Origin: Xanthobacter tagetidis
GTDB lineage: Bacteria > Pseudomonadota > Alphaproteobacteria > Rhizobiales > Xanthobacteraceae
Assembly (NCBI RefSeq): GCF_003667445.1
Contig: NZ_RCTF01000003.1
Span: forward strand, 124,001-188,000
Length of the DNA stretch: 64,000 bases
Direction: 5' to 3'
Made by a program: the position numbers and the translations under genes. Shown here one piece after another: positions 48,293 through 57,628 of this stretch (position 1 is its first letter; each line of letters opens with the position of its first letter). Below the pieces are notes generated by a model. It saw only the letters and a program-made list of their open reading frames with translations. It was not told where the DNA came from and searched no databases.

Positions 48293-48359
48293 GTTCTACG
48301 ATCGCGCTGCCGGGCAGGCGGCTCGTGGGCGCGGAAACTCGCTCAGGAAGCCGGCAATG

Positions 48360-49547
48360 TCAAGGCCCGGCGGGCGTCCGGCGCAAGGCGAGGCGGCTCG
48401 CCACCATCATCGCATAGGCGCCGAGCGTGGCGGCGATGACATAGGCGAAGCCGTAGGGGTCGACGATGTCCATGCCGAGGCCCACCGCCGGCGGCCCGGC
48501 GATCAGCCCCACCGAATAGAGCATCACGAAGGCCGCGTTCGCCGCCGCGAGATTCGCGCCGTGGAAGCGCGCGCCGAGATGGGCGAGCCCGACCGTGTAG
48601 AGCGAGCCGACGACGCCGGTGGCGAGGAACACGGTGGCGAGGAAATACGGCCCGTCCACCTGCATCAGCGGCAGCAGCAGGGCGCCGGCGGTGCCCACCA
48701 GGGAACAGCCGAGCAGCAGCAGGCGCCGGTCCACCCGGTCGCTGACGAGGCCGAGCGGAATCTGGAACGCCACATTGCCCAGCACCGCCACGGTGAGCAG
48801 CAGCGAGGCCTGGCCCTCGCCGAGGCCCAGTCTCAGGCCATACAGCGGCAGGAAGCTCATCACCGCCGTCTCGATGGCGCCGAACACCAGCGCCGCCAGC
48901 AGCGCGGTCGGCGAGCGCCGCAGGAAGGCGAGGACGCCGTGATGGTCGTCGTCGTGGATGCGCGGCGTCATGCCGTTGGCGAGCAGGATCGGGATCGCGC
49001 CGGCGAGCAGCACCACCGCACCCGCCACATAGGGCTCCCAGCTCGCGGTGCCGAGCACGCTCAGGATCGCCGGCCCCATGGCCGCGCCGATCGAGAGCGC
49101 GGTGGCGTAGATGCCCATGATGAGCCCGCGCCGATGCGGCGGGGCCACCGCATTGATCCAGAACTCGCTGACCGCGAACAGCACGCACAGCGCCGCGCCG
49201 AAGGCGAAGCGCAGCGGGAACCAGAGCGCGAACGATCCCACCGCCTTGAAGGCCAGCAGGCTCACGGCGGTAAGGAGGATGGCGAGGGTCAGCAGCAGCC
49301 GGACCCCGAGCTTGCGCACCAGGAGCGGCACGAACGGCGCGGTGAAGACCGTGGCGATGCCGGCCACCGCCGTGTTCAGCCCGATCAGCGTGCGCGAGAT
49401 GCCGCGCGATTCCAGCTCCAGCGCCAAAAGCGGGATGGACAGGCTGATGCCGACCCCCACGACCGCGATCGCGGAGATGGCGGCGGTGATGGAGGCGGTG
49501 CGGCTCTTGTCGGTCATGGGGGCTTGCGGCCCGGGGGGTGCGTGCAT
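48360..49547 (-). CDS. MFS transporter, YcaD/sugar-efflux-like
   Basis: A 395-residue polytopic protein with about twelve membrane segments. The loop after the second segment is VPLLVRKLGVRLLL, and SEFWINAVAPPHRRGLIMGIYA is characteristic of the YcaD-like group of MFS proteins. An ATG at 49517 (MTDKSRTAS) is an alternative start that would remove a Pro-rich head. Substrate unknown. It is transcribed toward rpmG, with a 152-bp gap after it and a 60-bp gap before it, next to the Nudix gene end. Confidence 0.87.
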   Translation of the reverse strand: MHAPPGPQAPMTDKSRTASITAAISAIAVVGVGISLSIPLLALELESRGISRTLIGLNTAVAGIATVFTAPFVPLLVRKLGVRLLLTLAILLTAVSLLAFKAVGSFALWFPLRFAFGAALCVLFAVSEFWINAVAPPHRRGLIMGIYATALSIGAAMGPAILSVLGTASWEPYVAGAVVLLAGAIPILLANGMTPRIHDDDHHGVLAFLRRSPTALLAALVFGAIETAVMSFLPLYGLRLGLGEGQASLLLTVAVLGNVAFQIPLGLVSDRVDRRLLLLGCSLVGTAGALLLPLMQVDGPYFLATVFLATGVVGSLYTVGLAHLGARFHGANLAAANAAFVMLYSVGLIAGPPAVGLGMDIVDPYGFAYVIAATLGAYAMMVASRLALRRTPAGP

Positions 49548-49607
49548 CGGGGAGGGGACATCAGGACGGGGAACAGGGCAGAGCGGGCAGGGGTTCCGGA
49601 TCTGACG

Positions 49608-50399
49608 CTACGGGATGTATTCGCGCTGGAAGCGGCCGCCGTGCCAGAAGAAGAACGGCACCGGCAGGCGCGGCGCGAAGCCCGCCGCGATGCGCTGCTC
49701 GATCTCGGTCAGGATCGCCCGCGTGATGGCGGGCAGCTCGATCGCCTCGGTCTCCCGGAAGGAGAGCCAGTGCAGTTCCGTCAGTTCGGCGTCCGGCCCG
49801 ACGATGCCGGGCGTCTGGCCGCAGACCGCGTCGGCATCGGCACAGAAGAACCGGGTGTCGAAGCGCTTCGGCCGGCGCGGCGGGGTGATGGCGCGCGCCA
49901 CATAGGTCAGCGCCTCCATGTTCGGGAACACGCCCTCGCTCTCGAAGGCGCTCCAGTCGGAGGCAGGTGCCTTGGGCGCGCCGGCCTCGCGGGTGCCGAG
50001 CAGCAGGCCGGTCTCCTCGTAGAGCTCGCGGATGGCGGCGGCGGCAAGGCCGCGCGCCCGCGACAGGGTCGGGCGCTGCACCCGCTCCAGCAGCCGGCGC
50101 TCGCTCTCCGCGTCGATGGCGCCGTAGACCGGCATGCGCGCATCCGCCGGCTCCAGGCGGCCGCCGGGGAAGACGTAGAGGTTGGGCAGGAAGCGGTGGC
50201 TGGCATGGCGCCGGCCCATGAGCATGCGCGGCACCTTGCCCTTGCGGTCGAGCAGGATGATGGTGGCCGCGTCCTTCGGCCGGCAATTGGGCCAGTCCAT
50301 GCGCCGCTCGGCGGCGTTGAGCTTCACCAGAAGCTCCGCCTCGGGCTCGCTTGCGGTCTTGGCCTTGCGTGCCCGCGGCTTCGCGACGAGGCCGGTCAT
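49608..50399 (-). CDS. Nudix hydrolase family protein
   Basis: A 263-residue Nudix-fold protein. The catalytic part AAIRELYEETGLLLG has the REXXEEXG core; the preceding glycine segment FPGGRLEPADARMP is separated from it by an insertion of about 35 residues, longer than in MutT, as in NUDT19/RNase-H-linked long Nudix proteins. DTRFFCADADAV follows. It would hydrolyse a nucleoside diphosphate linkage in a CoA, NADH or similar compound. Its start overlaps the DUF983 stop by four bases, and that gene overlaps rnr, so the three form one operon. Confidence 0.87.
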   Translation of the reverse strand: MTGLVAKPRARKAKTASEPEAELLVKLNAAERRMDWPNCRPKDAATIILLDRKGKVPRMLMGRRHASHRFLPNLYVFPGGRLEPADARMPVYGAIDAESERRLLERVQRPTLSRARGLAAAAIRELYEETGLLLGTREAGAPKAPASDWSAFESEGVFPNMEALTYVARAITPPRRPKRFDTRFFCADADAVCGQTPGIVGPDAELTELHWLSFRETEAIELPAITRAILTEIEQRIAAGFAPRLPVPFFFWHGGRFQREYIP

Positions 50400-50929
50400 G
50401 GCTGCGCCGCAGCCGGACGCGGGGCGCTCTCGGGGGCGGGAAGCGGCTCGTATTCGTCGCTCGCCGGGTCGAAGCCGTGCATGCGCAGGGCCCATTGCAG
50501 GTTCACCAGCATGCCCTTCAGCGGCGGCAGCAGGGCGAGGCACAGGATGAGCGTCAGCGGCAGCCAGAGCGCCATGTGGACGCCGAGCGGCGGGCGGTAG
50601 AGTTCCTCCACCAGCACCATCAGCGGCACCACGATATGGCCCACCACCATGATGGTGGCGTAGGGCGGGGCATCGTCCGCCCGGTGGTGGTGGAGTTCCT
50701 CGCCGCACGTCGTGCAGGCGGGCGTGACCTTGAGGTAGCGCGGGAACATCCCGCGCGCTCCGCAGGCCGGGCAGCAGCCCATGGCGCCGCGCAGTAGCGC
50801 CTGCGGCACCGAGCGCGGTGCGGGCGGTGCGTCGGGGGCAGGCGGGGTCTTGCCCGCGTCCTCGCCGGCGGACGCAGCGGCGAGGCGGCTCGTGACGGTC
50901 ATGCTCATGGTCGCGGCCGATCCTTTCAT
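50396..50929 (-). CDS. DUF983 family membrane protein
   Basis: A 177-residue protein with an N-terminal Pro/Ala-rich stretch, two CXXC pairs (CCPACGARGMFPRYL and CTTCGEELHHH) expected to bind a metal, and two membrane segments (ATIMVVGHIVVPLMVLVE and LWLPLTLILCLALLPPL). This is the DUF983 layout, whose function is unknown. The ATG at 50929 overlaps the rnr stop, and internal ATGs are possible. It always seems to accompany rnr in relatives, though I cannot verify this here. Confidence 0.88.
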   Translation of the reverse strand: MKGSAATMSMTVTSRLAAASAGEDAGKTPPAPDAPPAPRSVPQALLRGAMGCCPACGARGMFPRYLKVTPACTTCGEELHHHRADDAPPYATIMVVGHIVVPLMVLVEELYRPPLGVHMALWLPLTLILCLALLPPLKGMLVNLQWALRMHGFDPASDEYEPLPAPESAPRPAAAQP

Positions 50930-53433
50930 CTGCCCCGTTTGCCGGGTCCCTTGCCGCGGGACTTGGTCCTCGACGTCGCGCGGGAACGGCCCGGGGCGTC
51001 ATCCGACGCCGAACGTCCGGCCCCGCCTTCGAAGCCCGCGCGCGATGCGCCCTTGGCCGGCAGGGATTTCAGACCCCGCGCGCGGCTCTTCGACCGCCCT
51101 ACATAGGTCCCTTCGCTGAGAAGCTCAAATCGGAGCGCCCCCGCCACCGGCGCGGCCTCCACCAGCTTGACCTCGACGCGGTCGCCGATGCGGTGCATCT
51201 CTCCCGTGCGCTCGCCCACCAAGGCCTGGCGCGCCTCGTCATAGCGGTAATAGTCGGCCCCGAGCGTCGCCGCCGGGATGAAGCCGTCCGCGCCGGTGTC
51301 GTCGAGCGCGACGAAAAGTCCCGCCCGCGTCGCCCCGGTGACGCGGCCGGTGAAGGTGGCGCCGATCCGGTCCGCGAGGTGGTGGGCGATGAGCCGGTCC
51401 ACGGTCTCGCGCTCCGCCGCCATGGCGCGCCGCTCGGTGACCGAGATGGCGGCCGCCACCTCGCCGAGGCTCTCGAGCGTCGCCTCGTCCGGCAGCCCGT
51501 CGCGCCCGAGCCCGAGGGCGCGCACCAGGGCGCGGTGCACGATCAGGTCGGCATAGCGCCGGATCGGCGAGGTGAAATGCGCATAGCGGCGCAGGTTCAG
51601 GCCGAAATGGCCGTAATTCTCCGAGGCGTATTCCGCCTGCGACTGGCTGCGCAGGATCACCTGGTTCACCAGCGGCGCCACCTCGGTGCCCTCCACCTGG
51701 GCGAGGATGCGGTTGAACTGGGCCGGGCGCACCTGCTCGGCCTTCGGCAGCGCGATGTCGATGGTCTTCAGGAAGTCCCTGAGCGCGGAGACCTTCTCCA
51801 GAGAGGGCGCGTCGTGGACGCGGTAGATCAAAGGCGTGCGCCGCTCCTCCAGCGTCTCGGCGGCGGCCACGTTGGCGAGGATCATGAACTCCTCGATCAG
51901 CCGGTGCGCGTCGAGCCGCTGCGGCACCACCACCTTGTCGACCGTGCCGTCCTCCTTCAGCAGGATCTTGCGTTCCGGCAGGTCGAGGTCGAGCGGCTGG
52001 CGGTTGTCGCGCGCCGCCTTCACGCAGGCATAGGCGGCATAAAGCGGGCGCAGCACGCCGGCGACCAGCGGGTCGGTGACATCGTCGGTGCGCCCCTCGA
52101 CGGCGTGCTGCGCCTGGGCATAAGCGAGCTTGGCCGCCGAGCGCATCATGATGCGGTGGAAGGTGTGGCCACGCTTGCGCCCGTCGCGGCCGATGGTCAT
52201 GCGCACGGCGAGGGCCGGGCGGTCCTCGCCCACGCGCAGGGAGCACAGATCGTTGGAGATGCGCTCCGGCAGCATGGGCACGACGCGGTCGGGGAAATAG
52301 ACCGAATTGCCGCGCAGCAGGGCCTCCCGGTCGAGCGGCGCGCCGGGCCGCACATAGGCGGCGACGTCGGCGATGGCCACCGTGACGATGAAGCCGCCCT
52401 CGTTCTCCGCATCGTCGTCAGCCACCGCATGGACCGCGTCGTCATGGTCCTTGGCGTCGGGCGGGTCGATGGTGACGAGCGGCAGCTCGCGCCAGTCCTC
52501 GCGACCGCGCAGGCTGGCCTTGGGCGCGGCTTCCGCCTCCTTCATCACCGCCTCGGGGAAGGCGTTGGGGATGCCGTGGGCGTGGATGGCGATGAGGCTC
52601 ACCGCCTTCTCGGTATTGAGCGAGCCGAGCCGCTCCTTCACCCGCGCGGTGGGCAGGCCGAACACGCGGTTGCGCGTCAGCTCCACCGCCACGAGGTCGC
52701 CGTCCTGCGCCTCCTGCTCGGCGCCGGGCGGCACCTGGAGCTCGCGGCCGAGCGCCTTCTTGTCGATGGGGACGATGCGGCCTCCGCCGTTCGGTGCCGC
52801 GCGGAAGATGCCGAGCTGCTGCTTGCGTGCCTTCTCCAGCACCTTGATGACACGGCCGGTGGCGGGCGTCTCGGCATCGCCCGGGTCGGAGATGCGCAGC
52901 AGCACGCGGTCGGACAGGCCCGCGGCGGAACTGCGCGCCGGCCCGCCGGAGCGGGCGCTGCGGAAGTTCTGGCGCTGGGGCTGGACGACGATGCGCGGCG
53001 CCTCGCCATGGGCCTCTCCGTCCCATTCCACCGGCACGGCGATGAGTTCGCCGTCGCCATCGCGGGCGACGATGTCGGCCAGCACCACGCCGGGCAGCGC
53101 ACCCGGCACATGCAGGCGGCGGCGGTCGCGCTCCACCGTGCCCTCGTCGGCGAGGTCGCGCAGCAGCGTCTTCAGTTCCACCTTCTGGTCGGCATTGAGC
53201 CCGAAGGCGCGGGCGATCTCGCGCTTGCCCACGTTGCCGCCGTGGGAGGCGATGAAGGCCAGCACCTCCTTCTTCGAGGGCATCGCCCCCGTGGCGCGCG
53301 GCGCGACCACGAGCTGCTCGGCACGCACGCGCTCCGCCGCAGCCTCCTTGCGGCCGGCGCGGGTGCGCCCGGCACGGGGCTTGTCGGTGCGGGCGGTCGG
53401 CTTCGAGGAGCGGGTGGTGGGGCGCTTGGGCAA
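50926..53433 (-). CDS. rnr: Ribonuclease R
   Basis: An 835-residue 3'-5' exoribonuclease that degrades structured RNA and helps ribosome and tmRNA quality control. A basic Ser/Arg/Lys-rich N-terminal tail leads to cold-shock-type OB domains, then the RNB catalytic domain with DPPDAKDHDDAVHAV (catalytic acidic residues) and HFTSPIRRYADLIVHRAL, and an S1 domain (TFTGRVTGATRAGLFVAL). The C-terminus is Lys/Arg/Gly-rich (KSRGKGPGKRGR). Length and domain order are as in RNase R. First gene of an operon with DUF983 and Nudix genes. Confidence 0.97.
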   Translation of the reverse strand: MPKRPTTRSSKPTARTDKPRAGRTRAGRKEAAAERVRAEQLVVAPRATGAMPSKKEVLAFIASHGGNVGKREIARAFGLNADQKVELKTLLRDLADEGTVERDRRRLHVPGALPGVVLADIVARDGDGELIAVPVEWDGEAHGEAPRIVVQPQRQNFRSARSGGPARSSAAGLSDRVLLRISDPGDAETPATGRVIKVLEKARKQQLGIFRAAPNGGGRIVPIDKKALGRELQVPPGAEQEAQDGDLVAVELTRNRVFGLPTARVKERLGSLNTEKAVSLIAIHAHGIPNAFPEAVMKEAEAAPKASLRGREDWRELPLVTIDPPDAKDHDDAVHAVADDDAENEGGFIVTVAIADVAAYVRPGAPLDREALLRGNSVYFPDRVVPMLPERISNDLCSLRVGEDRPALAVRMTIGRDGRKRGHTFHRIMMRSAAKLAYAQAQHAVEGRTDDVTDPLVAGVLRPLYAAYACVKAARDNRQPLDLDLPERKILLKEDGTVDKVVVPQRLDAHRLIEEFMILANVAAAETLEERRTPLIYRVHDAPSLEKVSALRDFLKTIDIALPKAEQVRPAQFNRILAQVEGTEVAPLVNQVILRSQSQAEYASENYGHFGLNLRRYAHFTSPIRRYADLIVHRALVRALGLGRDGLPDEATLESLGEVAAAISVTERRAMAAERETVDRLIAHHLADRIGATFTGRVTGATRAGLFVALDDTGADGFIPAATLGADYYRYDEARQALVGERTGEMHRIGDRVEVKLVEAAPVAGALRFELLSEGTYVGRSKSRARGLKSLPAKGASRAGFEGGAGRSASDDAPGRSRATSRTKSRGKGPGKRGR

Positions 53434-53531
53434 GGATCGGTTCCGTTTGGCGAACGCTAGCTTGAACCGGGACCCGGTGCCAGCATTGCCTATATGGGGT
53501 CAAACGGCCGAATTTCTCACCCCGCCTGGGC

Positions 53532-54326
53532 CTACCGCTCCGGCGCGCGGTTCCAGACACACCAGGGGGCGTCGCCGCCGCTCCAGAGCGATTCCAGCTG
53601 CTGCTTGTCGCGCAGCGTGTCGCAGGCCTGCCAGAAGCCGGTGTGCTTGAAGGCGGAGAGCTGGCCTGTATCGGCGAGCGTCTGCATCGGCGCCTGCTCC
53701 CAGACGCTGGCGTCGCCGTCGATCAGGTCGATGACGGAAGGCTCCAGCACGAAGAAGCCGCCGTTGATCCAGCCGATCTCGTCGCGCGGCTTCTCGGTGA
53801 AGGCGGTGATCCTGTCGCCCGCGGGGTCGAACTGCAGCACGCCGAATCGCCCCGGCGGCTGCACGGCGGTCACCGTGGCCTTGAGGCCCGACGCCTTGTG
53901 GTGGGCGATGAGCTTGGCGATGTCCACGTCCGCGAGGCCGTCGCCATAGGTCAGGCAGAACGGCTCGTCGCCGATATGCTTGCGCACGCGGCGGATGCGC
54001 CCGCCGGTCATGGAATTGAGCCCGGTGTCCACCAGCGTCACCTTCCAGGGCTCGGCCACCGTCTCCAGCACCTTGACGGAGCCGTCGGACAGATCGACGG
54101 ACAGATCCGAGGAGTGCATGTAGTAGTTGCAGAAATATTCCTTGATGACTTCGGCCTTGTAGCCGAGGCAGATGACGAAGTCGCTCACGCCATGGAAGCT
54201 GTAGAGCTTCATGATGTGCCACAGCAGCGGCCGCCCACCGATCTCGATCATCGGCTTGGGCTTCAACTGCGTTTCCTCTGCGAGCCGCGTACCGAAGCCG
54301 CCGGCCAGAATAACTGCCTTCATCAT
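53532..54326 (-). CDS. rfbF: Glucose-1-phosphate cytidylyltransferase
   Basis: A 264-residue nucleotidyltransferase that makes CDP-glucose from CTP and glucose 1-phosphate, the first step to CDP-6-deoxysugars. VILAGGFGTRLAEETQLKPK is the nucleotidyl-binding signature, and MIEIGGRPLLWHIMKLY, FVICLGYKAEVIKEYF and LTYGDGLADVDI (metal-binding Asp) are characteristic of RfbF. Its start overlaps the glycosyltransferase stop by four bases; the partner RfbG is in the same operon. Confidence 0.95.
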   Translation of the reverse strand: MMKAVILAGGFGTRLAEETQLKPKPMIEIGGRPLLWHIMKLYSFHGVSDFVICLGYKAEVIKEYFCNYYMHSSDLSVDLSDGSVKVLETVAEPWKVTLVDTGLNSMTGGRIRRVRKHIGDEPFCLTYGDGLADVDIAKLIAHHKASGLKATVTAVQPPGRFGVLQFDPAGDRITAFTEKPRDEIGWINGGFFVLEPSVIDLIDGDASVWEQAPMQTLADTGQLSAFKHTGFWQACDTLRDKQQLESLWSGGDAPWCVWNRAPER

Positions 54327-55324
54327 GACCCCCGTTCATTTGATGAGCGCGCCTCGTCCTGCATCGCGCGCCCCGGCACCTCGGTGCCCCCTTCGAAGCG
54401 CTCCTGGACGATCGTCATCGGTCCCCCGCGCGTGTTGCGGAAGATTCGCCCGATATACTCGCCGAACACGCCGAGCAGCAGCGCATTCACGCCCATGGAG
54501 ATGAGGATGAAGATGTAGATGCTCGCGAAGCCGGCCGGGAAGGACGGGTTGGTGTAGCGGGCGATGACGTAGACCGGGATCGCCAGCACGCTGACCGCGA
54601 GGGCGATGACGCCGACCCAGGTGGCGAGCCGCAGCGGCACCATGGAGGTGCTGAACAGCCCGTCCATGCCGAGCTTGATGACCTCGCGGATGCCGAAATT
54701 GCTCTTGCCCGCCTCGCGCTGGGCGCGGTCGTATTCGATCCCTATCTGCGGATAGCCGAGCGTGGCGATGGCGCCGCGCAGATAGGGCGCATAGTCATTG
54801 TATTCTTGGAGCGCCTCGACGATCACCCGGTCGATGAGCCGGAAATCGCCCGCATCGAGCGGGATCGGCTCGTCGGACAGGTTGCTGATGAAGGCGTAGC
54901 CGGCCTTGCGCAGCCGCTGCATCAGGTGGCTTTCCAGGCGCTTGCGCCGGATGCCGTAGACCACCTTGTAGCCGCGCTCCCACAAGGCGAGGAAGTCGGC
55001 GGCCATCTCCGGAGGGTCCTGGAGATCGGCGTCGAGCTGGATCAGGGCATCGCCGCGCGCGTTCAGGTAGTTGGTGAGGATCGACTTCTGGAAGCCGAAA
55101 TTGCGCGACAGCCGGATGACCCGGATGCGCGGCTCGCTCACCGCCGCCGCCTTCAGCTTTGCCACCGTGTCGTCTTCGGAACTGTTGTCGGTGAAAAGGA
55201 ACTCGAAGTCGTAGCGGGCCGCGAGCGAGGCAGCGGTGCTCTGAAGCCGGGCGATCAGGCGCTCGATATTGGCGGATTCGTTGTAGACGGGAATACAGAA
55301 CGTAATCAGCTTGCGCGTGGTCAT
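54323..55324 (-). CDS. GtrB-like polyprenyl-phosphate glycosyltransferase
   Basis: A 333-residue family 2 glycosyltransferase with two C-terminal transmembrane segments. CIPVYNESANIERLI opens the GT-A domain, QLDADLQDPPE holds the DXD-type metal site, and DAGDFRLIDRVIVEAL and LLGVFGEYIGRIF are shared with GtrB/DPM1-type enzymes that transfer a sugar to undecaprenyl phosphate. Here the nucleotide sugar should be the CDP-6-deoxysugar made by its operon mates (inference). ATG 55324 starts MTTRKLITFCIP; it lies 17 bp after the epimerase gene. Confidence 0.9.
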   Translation of the reverse strand: MTTRKLITFCIPVYNESANIERLIARLQSTAASLAARYDFEFLFTDNSSEDDTVAKLKAAAVSEPRIRVIRLSRNFGFQKSILTNYLNARGDALIQLDADLQDPPEMAADFLALWERGYKVVYGIRRKRLESHLMQRLRKAGYAFISNLSDEPIPLDAGDFRLIDRVIVEALQEYNDYAPYLRGAIATLGYPQIGIEYDRAQREAGKSNFGIREVIKLGMDGLFSTSMVPLRLATWVGVIALAVSVLAIPVYVIARYTNPSFPAGFASIYIFILISMGVNALLLGVFGEYIGRIFRNTRGGPMTIVQERFEGGTEVPGRAMQDEARSSNERGS

Positions 55325-55341
55325 GGATCCGTCCCGCTGGT

Positions 55342-56262
55342 CTATGGCTGCATTTTCGCGATCGCGCGCACGAGGCCGGAGCGCAGGTCGTCGCGCGGCG
55401 TCCAGCCCGTGGCCGCGCGCAGCTTGGAGATGTCCGCCACCAGGCGATTGCCTTCGCCATCCCTGAGCCCGACGGCGCCGAATTCGAGCAGGTCCGACGC
55501 CCCGCCCAGCAGCTCGGCCGCCAGCTCGGCGAAGCCGCGCACGGTGTTGCCCGCGCCGGAGCCGAGATTGTAGACGCCCGAGGGCGCATGCCCGGCCGCA
55601 AGCGCCGCGGCGAGGCGCACCACGGCCTCGCCCACGTCCTGCTCGTAGAGCCAGTCGCGCACCTGGAAGCCCGCGGAGAGCTTCGCCCGCCCTCCGGCCC
55701 GGTGGGCGTGCACGATGGTCGGCAGCAGCCGGTGGCCGCGCTCGCTTTCGCCATACATGCCGAACAGGCGCACATGGGCGGCGCAAACGCCGGCGCCCGC
55801 GCAGGCGGCGAGGGCGCGCCTTCCGCCTTCCGCCTTGGTGCTCGCATATGGCTCGGCGCCGTTCTCGGCCGCGCTCTCGTCGAGCGCCGGCGCCTCGGAG
55901 GGAAGATATTCCGAGCCGCTGCCGAGATTGACGAAAGCCCGAGCGCCGAGATGACCTGCGAGCACGGCAAGCCGTTCGGCGAGGCCGACATTCACCGCCT
56001 CGAGCCGCTCGGGCTGGCGCGTGCCGGGGTCAACGCCGGCGCCCACGAGGTTGACCACGGCATCCACCCTGATGCCCTGTGTGGCCGCGGCGAGCGCGGC
56101 GGCGCTCCATTCCCCGGGCAGTGCGATTGCCTCGGCGCCCCACGGCGCCTCCGGGCGGCGCTGAAGCGCCAGCACCCGCCAGCGTGCATCCGTGAAGGCA
56201 CGCACCACCGACGGCCCGAGCTGGCCGGATGCGCCCGCGATCAGGACCCGGCCGTCAGGCAT
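55342..56262 (-). CDS. SDR-type NAD-dependent epimerase/reductase
   Basis: A 306-residue extended short-chain dehydrogenase. The Rossmann motif is IAGASGQLGPSVVRAF, the catalytic pair is in PYASTKAEGGRRAL (YXXXK), with NLGSGSEYLPSEAP carrying the active-site Ser region. It is probably the enzyme that reduces or epimerises CDP-4-keto-6-deoxyglucose made by RfbG, but no dehydratase (RfbH) for 3,6-dideoxysugars is present. Overlaps the rfbG stop by eight bases. Confidence 0.85.
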   Translation of the reverse strand: MPDGRVLIAGASGQLGPSVVRAFTDARWRVLALQRRPEAPWGAEAIALPGEWSAAALAAATQGIRVDAVVNLVGAGVDPGTRQPERLEAVNVGLAERLAVLAGHLGARAFVNLGSGSEYLPSEAPALDESAAENGAEPYASTKAEGGRRALAACAGAGVCAAHVRLFGMYGESERGHRLLPTIVHAHRAGGRAKLSAGFQVRDWLYEQDVGEAVVRLAAALAAGHAPSGVYNLGSGAGNTVRGFAELAAELLGGASDLLEFGAVGLRDGEGNRLVADISKLRAATGWTPRDDLRSGLVRAIAKMQP

Positions 56263-57355
56263 GAGCCGTTCCGGCGCTCGGGAGCGGCGCCGCGATGCGG
56301 CCGCGATAGGTGTCGATCTGGCGCAGGGTGATGGCGCGCGCGGCCGACGGATCCTCGTAATAGCCGCGGTACCAGCCGGTGGTCTCGGCGAGCGTCTCGG
56401 CCAGCGTCCAGGCCGGCTGCCAGGCCAAAGCGGAGCGCGCCTTTGCGCTGTCGAGCATCAGCAGCTTGGCCTCGTGCTGGATCGAGGGCACCACCTCCAC
56501 CTTCAGCGATGACCAGTGCTGGGCCATGCGCTTCAGCATCTCTTCCACGGTCACGCAATCGGCCCGGTCCGGGCCGAAATTCCAGGCGTCCGAGACGGCG
56601 CGGTTGCCGCGGGTGATCTCGGCCAGCAGCGTCAGATAGCCATGGCACAGGCACAGCACGTGCTGCCACGGCCGGACCGCCTTCGGATTGCGGATCACCA
56701 GGGCCTCGTTCCGGGCGGCGGCGCGGGCGAAGTCGGGCACCAGCCGGTCTTCCGACCAGTCGCCGCCGCCGATGATGTTGCCGCCCCGCGCGCTGGCGAT
56801 GAGCATGTCCACCCCCCAGGAGGGCAGGGAGCTGCGATAGCTCTCGATGGCGATCTCGGCGCAGGCCTTGGAGGCGCTGTAGGGGTCATGGCCGCCCAGC
56901 CGGTCGCCCTCGTGATAGGCGTAGTCGGTCTCGCGGTTGGCGTAGACCTTGTCGGTGGTGATGCAGACGGCGCCCTTCACCTGCTCCTGCCGGCGGGCGG
57001 CATCGAGCACGTGCACCGTGCCCATGAGGTTCGCGGCGTAGGTTTCGATCGGCAGCCGGTAGGAGCGGCGCACCAGCGGCTGGGCCGCGAGGTGCAGGAC
57101 GAGGTCGGGGCGCACGCGGTCGAACACGGCCTGAACCGCCTCGGCGTCGCGGATATCGGCGAAGGCGCTGGAGGCGCAGGCGGCCTCGACGCCGGCGGCC
57201 TCGAAAAGGTTCGGCGTGGTCTCGGGCGGCAGGGACAGTCCGTGTACCTCGGCCCCGATCTGCGCCAGCCACAGGCTCGCCCATCCGCCGGTGAAGCCGG
57301 AATGCCCGGTGACGAGAATGCGCGCCCCCCGCAGATCGCCTTCGAATGATCCCAT
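56255..57355 (-). CDS. rfbG: CDP-glucose 4,6-dehydratase
   Basis: A 366-residue extended SDR that converts CDP-glucose to CDP-4-keto-6-deoxyglucose. The NAD-binding head ILVTGHSGFTGGWASLWL is a hallmark of RfbG (GxxGxxG), TTDKVYANRE includes the catalytic Thr/Asp/Lys-type residues and YSASKACAEIAIESYR holds the Tyr-Lys pair. ATG 57355 is chosen for GGGGAGG upstream. First gene of the CDP-sugar operon, which runs rfbG, epimerase, GtrB-like, rfbF. Confidence 0.95.
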   Translation of the reverse strand: MGSFEGDLRGARILVTGHSGFTGGWASLWLAQIGAEVHGLSLPPETTPNLFEAAGVEAACASSAFADIRDAEAVQAVFDRVRPDLVLHLAAQPLVRRSYRLPIETYAANLMGTVHVLDAARRQEQVKGAVCITTDKVYANRETDYAYHEGDRLGGHDPYSASKACAEIAIESYRSSLPSWGVDMLIASARGGNIIGGGDWSEDRLVPDFARAAARNEALVIRNPKAVRPWQHVLCLCHGYLTLLAEITRGNRAVSDAWNFGPDRADCVTVEEMLKRMAQHWSSLKVEVVPSIQHEAKLLMLDSAKARSALAWQPAWTLAETLAETTGWYRGYYEDPSAARAITLRQIDTYRGRIAAPLPSAGTAHA

Positions 57356-57387
57356 CGGCGCCTCCCCTTGCCAGTGCTGCGTGATAG

Positions 57388-57440
57388 CACTATGTTGCAA
57401 TGCAGAAAAGGCATATCCGCCTTTGCACACTATGTTGCAA
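57388..57440. promoter_or_regulatory. Two identical 13-bp repeats 40 bp apart in divergent glycan promoter
   Basis: CACTATGTTGCAA is found at 57388-57400 and 57428-57440, in the same orientation, 40 bp (about four helical turns) apart. It lies directly upstream of rfbG and before the divergent methyltransferase gene. Identical half-sites on one DNA face suggest an operator for a regulator of both operons. Confidence 0.6.
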
Positions 57441-57628
57441 AGGTCATTTCCTCTGCTTTAGCGACATGCGGTCTTTTATTTGTCATGTGCTGGCCGGTGC
57501 GATTCTTTTAAATTGAAGAAATCGGGTCTCGCAACGCTGGCGTGGCGTTGAGGGGCGGGACGCTCCCTCAGGAGTCGCTTGCTTGCATTGCCACTATCGC
57601 GGCACGCATGTTTGAGGGAGTACACGGG

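Noticed and set aside
48192..50600. Plus-strand open frame of about 800 codons opposite the MFS and Nudix genes
   Set aside because: Spans several real genes and two intergenic regions with Gln/Arg/His-rich composition; artefact of GC bias.
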